Assembly: GCA_907163345.1 (NCBI GenBank)
Contig: CAJQUN010000004.1
Location: 13,235,235-13,299,234, forward strand
Length of the DNA stretch: 64,000 nt
Reading direction: 5' to 3'
DNA from: Haberlea rhodopensis
Lineage: Eukaryota > Streptophyta > Magnoliopsida > Lamiales > Gesneriaceae
A model generated the notes under the pieces. The model was not told where the DNA came from, did no database searches, and was given only the letters and a program-made list of their open reading frames with translations. The stretch's first letter is position 1. The number at the start of each line of letters is the position of its first letter. Positions 43,554 to 54,236 of the stretch are shown here, in pieces. Position numbers and translations under genes: made by a program.

Positions 43554-44984
43554 CAGATGATTTTAGGGTGAAAAAATTGAAGAAATTTGGCAAATTGTGG
43601 ATCCGATGATAACAGGGAATATATGAACAAAGGGATGGGACAAGTGTTTATTATACGGTAAATTTCTGTGTACTTTCGTCAATTTTTAATTCTTGCACGT
43701 TAAGTTATTCAATTTGAGGTGGCGATTTGCACCGACGAGGTGAGATTTATTCTATAAAGAAAAAGGTCAAAAAGGTTTGGTTCAACCTTTCGAAAATATA
43801 TAGGGAATAGTCAATATTCTTTTTAATTTATAATATTTTTAAAAACATTTCTACAAAATAACCTTTAAACACATAAAAAAAAAATCAAACAAAAATCAAA
43901 AATTAAAAAGGGTACTTTTCAAAATATTGGTCAAATAAATATCAATTTGTAAAATAATCCTCAAATAATATATAAACACATAAAAATAAGTCGGATAATT
44001 GGAAATAAATCTCTAAAGCAAATGTTTGATTTGGAGTCAGTCTCTTACTCTCTTATCACAAAAAGTTTATAAACTCCCTCTTCCCAAACTTTGTTTTTAT
44101 TAACTTTAATAATCTTGAAAATCTCTATTTTGCTCTTGATATATTGGGTTCAAAAGGAGAATTTTGTCTGCAATCTCTACCTTCTCAAATCTTATTTCTG
44201 AAACCACAACCACCTTCCTCCTCAAATTTTGTTCTTGTACTGGCTGATGGTTTGAAGTTGAAGAACTTCTTGCATCGATAATCATTGTTAGTGAGTTTTA
44301 ATGTCACTCTTCGTAATCTTTATCTAAGAAGAAACTTGAAAATATGGGTTTGTATTTTTGAATATTTTTGGTTCCTTGTTTTCTATTAATGTAGCTTGAT
44401 CTTTGGTCCCCTATATTCTATGAATGTAGCTCGATTTTTGGTCCCTGTTGTATGCAAATGCAACCCGATTTTTATCCTTATTTTCTATGATATCATAATG
44501 AAGTAATTTATTGTGGAGTGATTGTGTGTTTATGGGCAAAGGCATTCATACAAGATAGTATAAAATTCTGAGAGTATGTGAATACATGTAACATTGAAGA
44601 ATCTCGTACACGCATATCAACAACCATTTAAGTGATGAATATGGGATGCTTCACAATTTAGCTGGAAAATCTGATTGATTGATGTTTTTGGTGTATGATT
44701 TGGAATATCTTAATTTTGTATGTTGTGGTGAATTTCCTAAATGTTCTAACGCACTTTATATCGTGAAAACATGTTAGTCAATGGATATGAACAAGATATG
44801 TATTTCTTTTACAATTATTCATTTGTTCGTATATGGATACTGATCAAAGCCTTTTTATGTGATCTTGTTCCTCTTCTTATAAAGATTGCCTTGATTTGTG
44901 TAAGGAATGGGTTATCTATACTCTGGTCGAATTTGATTACCTTGTCCTATGAGTTATCCATGAAAAGTATCATAAATTGTGTTA
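43554..44984 (-). promoter_or_regulatory. 5' flank of GSDA fragment C
   Basis: Counterpart of 10351-11764 with few changes. It contains the same TATAATAAA-like element and the ATGTAGCTCGATTTTTGG-type tandem motif. Confidence 0.4.
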
Positions 44985-45425
44985 TATAGTACCACAAATT
45001 AAATTATATAGTACCACAAACTAGTATATAAAATATCACATACTAGTATATATAGTACCACAAACTAGTATATAAAATATCACATACTAGTATATATAGT
45101 ACCACAAATTAGCTTATCTAGTATCACAAATTAGATTATATAGTACCACAAATTAGTATATATAGTACCACAAATTAGTATATATAGTACCACAAATTAG
45201 CTTATATAGTACCGCGTATTAAGTTATGTAATTAACACAAATTAGATTATCTAGTATTACAAACTAATATACATTGTACCACAAATTAGTATATATAATA
45301 CCACAACTTATGTTATCTAGTATTACAAATTAGACTTTATAGTACCACAAACTAATATATATAGTACCACAAATTAGCTTATATAGTACCACAAATTAGA
45401 TTATGTGGTATCACAAATTAATATA
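44985..45425 (+). repeat. Left arm of foldback-like repeat (C)
   Basis: TACCACAAATTAG subrepeats ending at the copia 5' LTR in ATATA, the target duplication. It matches block B almost exactly. Confidence 0.8.
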
Positions 45426-45713
45426 TGACACTCCAGTAACAAAATCAAGCACCATTCATGATTGCATAATTCAAGCAATCCATGATTCAAGCAATCCAAT
45501 CAATATCAAGCACCATTCATGATTGCATAATTCAAGCAATCCATGATTCAAGCAATCCGATCAATAATTAGGCTTTAATGTAAATGACACAATGTATGTA
45601 CCTTCCTTAGTTAAAGGCTTAGTTAAAGGATGAATTATAGGAATGTAATTGCTATAAATGTAATATATATATTTGTAATGAAAGGAGGAAAAGATTATTC
45701 TGTGCAATTGACA
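45426..45713 (+). repeat. Copia 5' LTR, copy C
   Basis: A 288-bp LTR from TGACACTCC to CAATTGACA with the 61-bp internal duplication, followed by the TGGTATCAGAGCC primer site. Confidence 0.92.
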
Positions 45714-46076
45714 TGGTATCAGAGCCAGTCAATCAGATTAAGAGCTGAAATTTTCAATATTTTTTTTCTTCTTTTCCAACCTTGTGTTGCGCATCCGTCG
45801 CTCGGAAATTGTCCGATTCCTTGTCTTCTGAGATCCCTCTGTGTCGCATCGTTGGGCTCTGAAAATTAGAATTTTTTTGCTGCCAAAAGCGCGACATCAT
45901 CGATCGGAAATTTTCCGATTCACTGTTCCTCCGAAATTTTAGTCGGGTTTTCTCCGATTCCTTGCTGTGTGCACCGATCACGTTTGATTTGGTTTGGGTC
46001 TCGAAACACCTATTTATTTTGACAATTGTTGCTTGCTTTGTCATTTTTTTCCTTCCAATTGCTCACTGCCGTCGTC

Positions 46077-48032
46077 ATGAATAATTCTGAAAATTTTGGT
46101 GTGAAATTCTCCGGCAAAAAATACTCGGTTTGGGAATTTCAATTCCGTTTATTCGTGATTGGGAAGGAATTATGGGGCCACATTGATGGGAGTGACCCAA
46201 CTCCTACAGACGCCTCCAAATTAGCACCCTGGCTGATCAAATGCTAGAATTATGACCTAGATATTAGCATCTGTTGATCCTCTCATTGTGCTCAATTTAC
46301 GACCATATCAAACCGCCAAAGCCTTGTGGGAGTATCTCAAGAAAGTTTACAGTCAGAATAATGTGGCTCGACGATTCCAATTGGAATATGAGATTGCAAA
46401 CTATACTCAAGGAGAACTCTCTGTCCAGGAATATTTCACTGGTTTTCAGACGTAATGGGTTGAATTCGCTGATATTATTTACGCTAATGTTTCCGATGGC
46501 TCGCTGGCTGCTGTCCAATCAATTCATGAACAGAGCAAGCGGATCAATTTCTGATGAAATTGAGATCTGAATTCGAAATAGCCAGATCCGCACTGATGAA
46601 CCGCGATCCCTCTCCCTCATTGGATGTTTGCTTCGGAGAACTCCTTCGTGAAGAACGTCTTACTACACAGGGGACGTTCCAACACCACACAAACTCGACG
46701 AATGTCACTGCTTATGCGTCCCACGTGAAAGGAAAAATGAAGGACATTCGCAACGTCCAATGCTATACTTGCAAAGAATATGGGCACATGGCAAACCAAT
46801 GTGTCACTAAGAAATGTAATTACTGCAAGAAGCCTGGCCACATCATCAAGGACTGTCCCACATGTCCTTCAAATCGACGAACCACCAGTTATCAAGCCAC
46901 AGTAGGCCCCTCCCCGCCTATAGTTGGAGACTCTTCGGTTATTACTCCTGAACCATCCAACAGATGATCGCTTCCGCACTCTCTACTTTAGGCATTCAAG
47001 GTAACAATCTCGCTCATTTAAAATCTTGGCTTGTTGACTCTGGTGCTTCAAAGACCAGGACTTCGGATAATCTTCACAATCTTCGACCATATACCGATTC
47101 CTTACAAATTACAGTCGCTGATGGTACTAAACTTCCGATTCATGAGACTGGTATTATAAATTCCTCCGTCAGAGATGTGTTTGTATCTCCAGCACTGTCT
47201 ACCAGTCTTTTATCCGTCAGACAGTTAGTTGATGACAATTGTAATGTTTTGTTTTCTCGTTCTGGTTGTCTTGTGCAGGATCGGGTGTCGGGGAGGATAC
47301 TCGCGAAGGGCCCTAAAGTTTGACGCTTATTTTTCTTACATTTTTCCATTCCTTCAGATATTTCCATGGCATGTAATGCAGTTAATAATACCAATGACAT
47401 TTGGCACAAGCGTTTGGGTCATCCTAACCCTATTGTCTTATCTCATATTATAAAATCGGGTTTGTTGGGAAATAAAAATCAATTGTCATCTCAATTTTCT
47501 CTAGATTGTACTAATTGCAAATTAGGAAAGAGTAAGTCTCTTTCATTTCCGACCCTTGGTACTCGTGCAGAAAAATGTTTTCACTTGATTCATAGTGATG
47601 TGTGGGGCGTCTCCCCTGTTATATCTCATGCACAATATAAGTATTTTGTTACATTCATTGATGATTATAGCAGATACACATGGGTTTATTTTCTTCGGTC
47701 CAAATCTGAGGTATTCTCTATGTTCCAACGCTTTATATCTTTCGTTGAAACTCAATTTTCTACCACTATCAAAATCCTCAGATCTGACTCAGGCGGAGAA
47801 TACATGTCTCGTCAATTTCATGCTTTCCTTGAACAAAAATGTATTATTTCCCAGCAATCTTGTCCATATACACCACAACAAAATGGGGTGGCGGAACGTA
47901 AAAATCGTCACTTACTAGATGTCACTCGCACTTTGTTACTTGAAGCTGCGGTTCCTGCAAAATTTTGGGTTGAAGCTTTATCTACGGCCGTTTACCTCAT
48001 AAATCGATTACCATCCAGTGCACTACAATTTG
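46077..48032 (+). pseudogene. Copia gag-protease-integrase, copy C
   Basis: Gag begins at ATG 46077. In addition to the shared TAA (46453), frameshift and TGA (47321), copy C has a 2-base loss near 46240 that gives an early stop and a 1-base loss near 46952. The integrase frame 47366-48032 is open and uninterrupted by TR-GAG. It includes the HHCC region, both Asp residues and the PQQNGVAERK segment with the catalytic Glu. The gypsy element cuts it after INRLPSSAL. Confidence 0.9.
47859..47863 (+). other. Empty TR-GAG target site
   Basis: Block C reads GCAATCTTGTCCATATAC without interruption. In A and B the CTTGT is duplicated around TR-GAG. This is the pre-insertion allele and confirms both element ends and the target duplication. 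Confidence 0.9.
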
Positions 48033-50579
48033 TGTGATGACCAGGGATCATAGATGTTAATCCCGTAGTGTTAAAAATCCCTAAAGTTGTTTTACGTGGC
48101 GATTTGAAGTTTAATCGCGATGTTGGGCCTTCTGGGCTCGTTTATTTGAGTAGTTGGGATCGTTGGATCCCGAGGTTGAGATCGTAATCTCATTTCGGTG
48201 AAAACCTGTGAGTTAGGTTTTTAGTATGACTCGGAATCTCGGGTGCTTGGTGTGGGCACCGGTAGGGAGTTTTTGAGTTAGAGAGAGAGTTCTTAAAAAC
48301 AGATGATTTTTAATGAATCATGATGTATTTGTGGGGATATTAGTATTTCGGGGTATTTTTGCTATAAATACCAGTTGAACCCGAGATTTTAATTATCGGA
48401 ACCATTTTTCCCCACCTCCTCTCTCTCTCCCTCCCGCGCATTCCCGATCCCCTTTCGACCACCGCGCAGAAAAGGCCTCCGCCCGCCGCCGTCCGGCCGC
48501 CGTTCGGCGCGTGCCACCCGCCGTTGGAATCGTCTCTTCCAGGCGCTTCTATACATACCAACAATTCGAAGTTTCGTCGAGAATCGCGTTCGGATTTGCC
48601 AGAAAAGCGTAGGGTTCGAAAACTGGATTTCATCCGATTTTTGGGGCTCGATTTGGTATGTTTTTGGTACGATTTTTCTGGTGTTTTTGGGGCGTTTTTA
48701 AGCTGATTCTGAGTCGATGATTCCAGACTTTTTAGTTCGAAAATATTTGTTGCATTTGGTTCGAATTTCAGCTCGATTTTTGTGATTTAGGGTTCGAAAA
48801 ATTGGGACTTTTGACAAGGAGTGATGATTCTTGTTATGGATTGATTAATTCATGTTGTTGATGCATTACGATGCTTGATTGTGTTCGAAATTGAGGAATT
48901 GGATTCGAATTTAGGGCTTGAATCGAAAATTGGGGATTTTGGCTTGGGGATGATGATTTTCGTTGTTAATTGATTAATTCATGTTTTAGATGAATTATGG
49001 TAATTATTTGGGTTTGATTTGTGAGATAAGGGTTCGAAAATTTGTAGGGTGTTCTTGAACAATTTTCGATAGTCTCATTTGTTCCCTCCCTACATGTACC
49101 CTGCCCCGGGTCTTTTTAAAGGTTAATTGTCGTGTGTTGACAATATTTTGAGGGTTATGGGTGTGCTTGAGCATGGGTTGCATGTTCGTAAATAATTGTG
49201 AATTATTTATCGTGTTAGCACATCATTCCTCGGGACATGGAACTCGAGCAAGGTTTGGCTCGGACTTCGAGGATTTAAGGTACGTTTAGCGTACGAGCAT
49301 AGCTTAAATGATGTTTTACAAGTATGATGCATGATTTAAAATACATGAAATGCTTTACTATGATGGCACCGTGACTTGGTTACGTTATGTTGAATCACAT
49401 GGTGAAATGCTTGGTGCCGCTATGAAGCGAGCAAATGATGGGTGTGGTCGCTACGGAGCGAACACCAGTAGTATGACGCTACTTTGAAGTAAGAAATGAA
49501 AATGTGGTATTGATTAGATATCTAGGATATCTGTATTTTATTCCCTATTGGTAATGAATAGGAACAGAGACGTAGTTAATCAGAGAAGTGATTAACTAGT
49601 ATCGGAAGTTAAGGAAGTCTCAATATGATATCTAGAATTATGATAATTGCTAGATAAAGAAAGATGTTATGAAATGTTGTTAATTCGAAACTGGTTAGGG
49701 TTAACCAATATGATGATTAACTGCATATTCAAGATTTGATGATTTATCTGTTTTGAGAACAAGGTTATTACAGGGGTACGCTAGGATGAGGATGATACCA
49801 TCCAGGAAGTGTCACATATGTTCCACAATATTTACATTTTCGTAAATTATGTATTATGTCATTATGATTATGAAATTGTGGAATTGGTAAGCTCACCCCG
49901 TTGGGGGCTGTCTCTGTTGGGACAGGTGAACAGGTACATCGATGGCTTTGGAGATGAGCTCGAGCTGTTGATTGGATGTACTCCCAGGATCGTGGTACCA
50001 GGGCTTGATGGAGCACGGTATCGTATAGAGTACATATATATAAACATACCCATGATGGTTATACACATATTTGTGATGCTCGCATGTGAGCACGATTATA
50101 CTTGTTTATGGGTTGTATATAAAGGCATGAGCCTTTCTCTCTTTCCTTTCTATGTTGCATGCAATTAGAGGTAGAATTGCTAAAGGTTATGTTGAAACCC
50201 ACTTTTGTTGCCATATGTGTGGTGTCTTCCCTGGCTGGGAATTTACTTGATATTGCTGCATTCTGATGAGTATTATGTTTTCCCTGGCCGGGAATTATAT
50301 TATGTGTTGTACTTTTATTTCGGGATAGCTCTATTTATGGGGAGACTCTGCCCAAATTTTTATAAAAGTCCACAATGCAAAAAGTGATGTAATGGGCGAA
50401 CTCTATGAGTCTCTTGTTATTAGGAAGATGAACTTATAACATTGTATGTTAAAGAAACTTTGCAATTGCCATTCCATGGTAAAGTATCATCTGAGTTTCC
50501 CGAATGATTTTATGGAAAGCATGTGCCACACATAATGATTAATACACTAATCAAGGGTTAAGTATATGGGGTCCTTACA
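48033..50579 (+). repeat. 5' LTR of LARD-like element
   Basis: A 2.5-kb LTR. A TATA box (GCTATAAATACC, about 48361) lies 330 bp in, followed by a GC-rich leader (48410-48540). Degenerate GCCGCT...GAAGCGAG hairpin motifs lie at 49418-49495. Open frames such as 49809-50168 recur only because the LTR is duplicated. It lacks 24 bp present in the 3' LTR (56395-56418). Confidence 0.88.
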
Positions 50580-50583
50580 TTAG

Positions 50584-50596
50584 TGGTATCAGAGCA
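50584..50596 (+). promoter_or_regulatory. Primer binding site of LARD-like element
   Basis: TGGTATCAGAGCA lies four bases (TTAG) after the LTR end and is initiator-Met tRNA type. The gypsy element at the right edge of the window has the same spacer and site. Confidence 0.88.
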
Positions 50597-51042
50597 GTGG
50601 TTGCTCATTGGGGTTGTTGAGGGCCTAGGAAGTTATTGATAGCACATATTTATGCATGATGGCATTAATGTTATACGACATGACTAATTGTTTATGTGCT
50701 TATATGATATGAAAAGTGGTATTGCTAACCATTGTGGTTGCAGGAATCGTGTGGAACACGATAGGATGGCATTAATAGCGATGTCTAACACTCTATATGC
50801 TACGTCCTAAGGAACCTGATTTTGAAGAAAATCAGGGAAAAGAAAGATATGATGTATTGTCTGATGACAGACTGGGTAGACAACCGACAGTGGAATACTT
50901 CGGTATGGTCTCAATTATTATTGAATATACTAATGCGTTTGTTCATGTAATGTTCAAGCAAGGAAGGTGCGTAAGAAACGTACGGGCATCAAACGGTAAG
51001 ATATTCTTAAACTATGACTTTGCATTGATTGCATAAGTGTTT
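50597..51042 (+). other. Leader of LARD-like element
   Basis: Unique sequence between primer site and tandem arrays, where gag would start in an autonomous element. A 79-codon open stretch at 50797-51036 has no recognised domain. Confidence 0.5.
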
Positions 51043-51617
51043 AAGATGATGATGTTTATGATAAGTAAAGATGATATGATGTTTATGATGATGATTATGA
51101 TAAGTAAGTTAAGATGATGATGTTTATGATAAGTAAAGATGATATGATGTTTATGATGATGATTATGATAAGTAAGTTAAGATGATGATGTTTATGATAA
51201 GTAAAGATGATATGATGTTTATGATGATGATTATGATAAGTAAGTTAAGATGATGATGTTTATGATAAGTAAAGATGATATGATGTTTATGATGATGATT
51301 ATGATAAGTAAGTTAAGATGATGATGTTTATGATAAGTAAAGATGATATGATGTTTATGATGATGATTATGATAAGTAAGTTAAGATGATGATGTTTATG
51401 ATAAGTAAAGATGATATGATGTTTATGATGATGATTATGATAAGTAAGTTAAGATGATGATGTTTATGATAAGTAAAGATGATATGATGTTTATGATGAT
51501 GATTATGATAAGTAAGTTATGATGATGATGTTTATGATAAGTAAAGATGATATGATGTTTATGATGATGATTATGATAAGTAAGTTATGATGACGATGTT
51601 TATGATGAGTAAAGATG
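51043..51617 (+). repeat. 68-bp tandem array
   Basis: About eight copies of a 68-bp unit made of ATGATG, TTTATGATAAGTAA and GATATGATG motifs. The period was checked at 51111, 51179 and 51247. The first copies are almost identical, and the last ones diverge into shorter ATGATG runs. Confidence 0.88.
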
Positions 51618-51689
51618 ATATGATGTTTATGATGATGTTTACGATGATGATGATTATGACGATGTTTATGATGACGTATATGAGATTGG

Positions 51690-52330
51690 GTAAGGTGCCC
51701 ATGTGGCAAGATGCCACACAATGTTTATGATATGGTAAGACGCCATATGATTGGGTGAGATGCCCATGTGGTAAGATGCCACACAATGTTTATGATATGG
51801 TAAGACGCCATATGATTGGGTGAGATGCCCATGTGGTAAGATGCCACACAATGTTTATGATATGGTAAGACGCCATATGATTGGGTGAGATACCCATGTG
51901 GTAAGATGCCACACAATGTTTATGATATGGTAAGACGCCATATGATTGGGTGAGATACCCATGTGGTAAGATGCCACACAATGTTTATGATATGGTAAGA
52001 CGCCATATGATTGGGTAAGATGCCCATGTGGTAAGATGCCACACGATGATTGTGTTATGGTAAGATGCCATATGACGGGGTAAGATGCCCATATAGTAAG
52101 AGGCCATACGATGTTGTTATGTGGTAAGACGCCACGGGGTAAGATGCCCATATGGTAAGAGGCCATACGATGTTATTATGTGGTAAGACGCCACGGGGTA
52201 AGATGCCCATATGGTAAGAGGCCATACAATGTTATTATGTGTGGTAAGACGCCACGGGGTAAGATGCCCATATGGTAAGAGGCCATACGATGTTATTATG
52301 TGATAAGATGCCACAGGGTAAGATGCCCAT
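51690..52330 (+). repeat. 65-bp tandem array grading into 57-60-bp units
   Basis: About five near-identical 65-bp units (51696-52045) built from GTAAGATGCCACACAATG and GTAAGACGCCATATGATT. They are followed by four shorter variants with GGTAAGAGGCCATACGATG. Each unit contains several GGTAAGAYGCC steps, so a shorter ancestral unit is likely. The repetitive minus-strand open frames here (MCGILPHGHLTQS) are artefacts of the array. Confidence 0.85.
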
Positions 52331-52429
52331 GTGCATGAATATGAACCAGGGAAAATGAAAAGAAGTTAATGATAACCAGCAAGCTTACTCAACTATGATT
52401 TCGTACATTTACTGTTATAGTTATAAGAT

Positions 52430-52950
52430 GATGATGCTTATGTGATGATGATGTATAAGATGACGATGCTTATATGATGATGATGTATAAGATGATGATG
52501 CTTATATGATGATGATGTATAAGATGACGATGCTTATATGATGATGATGTATAAGATGACGATGCTTATATGATGATGATGTATAAGATGACGATGCTTA
52601 TATGATGATGATGTATAAGATGATGATGCTTATATGATGATGATGTATAAGATGATGATGCTTATATGATGATGATGTATAAGATGACGATGCTTATATG
52701 ATGATGATGTATAAGATGATGATGCTTATATGATGATGATGTATAAGATGATGATGCTTATATGATGATGATGTATAAGATGATGATGCTATAAGATGAT
52801 GATGCTTATATGATGATGATGTATAAGATGATGATGCTATAAGATGACGATGCTTATGTGATGATGATGTTATAAGATGATGATAATTATGAAATGATGA
52901 TGCTCATATGATGAAGATGTTATAAGATGGTGATAATTATAAGATGATGA
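52430..52950 (+). repeat. 32-bp tandem array
   Basis: About 14 units of 32 bp, GATGATGATGTATAAGATGA plus CGATGCTTATAT, with the period checked at 52444 and 52476. Units alternate between GACGATG and GATGATG and decay towards 52950. Confidence 0.85.
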
Positions 52951-54236
52951 TTTTAATCATTCATGTCAAGAATTAATGACTATATGCATGGCTATGAAAC
53001 AGGGACATTGGAGTGTCCAGGGTGTATAGGCATTAGAGGAATGTTGGGTAAAGACCCACTACTCTATTGATTTTCTTCCCACGGTATGGTATGCCGTGCG
53101 GGAACGTCCATCTTATTGGTAGGTTTGAGGTGAACCTAGGGAGGCAGCGACTAGTTTGTCTGCCGTGTGTGTGCAGCACCAAGAGGGGCTTGTTAGAGCC
53201 GTTATACTGCTCGTAGGAACCAAGTGTGGCAAATCGTAAGGCGATACGATGTGGATTGTGGTGGACTCTAGTAGTCACCATGTCATCGAGGTTGAGGTTG
53301 TGCGTGCCTCACTGAAACGTGTATACGTTTATGTTTAAATCTTGGTGAGACTTGTCTGGGACAGCTCATGATGTTGAAGTACCAACAAGAGAGTCATCAA
53401 GTCGTCGTTGATTCGATCTGGGAATCCATGTATTTGGGATGCAATGGGTTTATTGCATGTCCTTTCAAATTTGAAACTCTGAGGAGTCTCGATTGTTTCT
53501 TTATGACCAGGATGTGGTTCTTGGGATATCTGGAGGTGGACATCTTATGAGATATCTTTCGTGTGAATCTATGGCCGTGAGTTGCCCAACTTGAGTTGCA
53601 ATGATGCGACTGCTCCTTCGATAGAGGAGGTTTGGAAGTGGAAACCAGGTTTGGTATGTGTACACCGTGGTGTACTGATGTTTCCCTTGTAACGATGTAT
53701 GTTAGACATCGTGAGTCATGATAAGAGATGTCAATGGATGATATCTACGATGGAATCGGGAGCGATTCGAATCCTTGCAGTTTCAGTTGACTAACTGCTT
53801 TTGGATTATTAGCGTTGAGTTGTGCTGACGCTCTTTGACGTTATGATGGATTTGGAAGTCTATTCCACTCCAAAGTTTGACACGAGGTCAATGTCCTCAC
53901 GGTTGAGGTGTCATTTAGGATGCGTTCATACTAGTTGTATTAGAACTAAGGATGACTGTCCGACCTACAGCCGTAAGTATTGGTTGTTTTGCAGTCATGA
54001 AAGGCTGACTTTTAGGATGACCCGCATCGAGGTACGTTTTGCCTCTTGGGTGATATGTTGGTTTTGGTATGTCGCTCTGTTTCAGAGTTTGATGAGAGGT
54101 AAGTATCCTCGCGTTTATTAATACGATTCTGATATGGCCAAGAATCGAAGTTATGGCTTCATGTTGTTGTGTAGCCTGGGTGTTATATGATACACCGGTG
54201 CTAATTTCGAGGACGAAATTCTTTTAGTGGGGATAT
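52951..54236 (+). other. 3' interior of LARD-like element
   Basis: About 1.3 kb of moderately GC-rich unique sequence with no protease, reverse transcriptase, RNase H or integrase motifs in any frame. The longest open stretch (53822-54121) is not protein-like. It ends with CGAGGACGAAATTC and a purine tract (AGTGGGGA, about 54226-54233) next to the 3' LTR. Confidence 0.6.

Noticed and set aside
48340..48633. 97-residue minus-strand frame, repeated at 54543-54836
   Set aside because: It covers the TATA box and GC-rich leader of the LTR, antisense to transcription, with low-complexity residues.
49809..50168. 119-residue frame, repeated at 56013-56372
   Set aside because: It lies within the LTR and is duplicated with it. 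No domain, and the opposite strand is equally open. Conservation is explained by LTR identity.
51503..52314. Series of overlapping minus-strand frames with repeated MCGILPHGHLTQS and HKHRHNHHH-like peptides
   Set aside because: They are translations of the 65-bp and 68-bp tandem arrays. Frames recur because 65 and 68 are not multiples of three and stops are rare in the repeat. No start context or domain supports a protein.
51043..52950. Regularly spaced repeats considered as a CRISPR array
   Set aside because: The units are contiguous tandem copies without unique spacers, in a plant retrotransposon.
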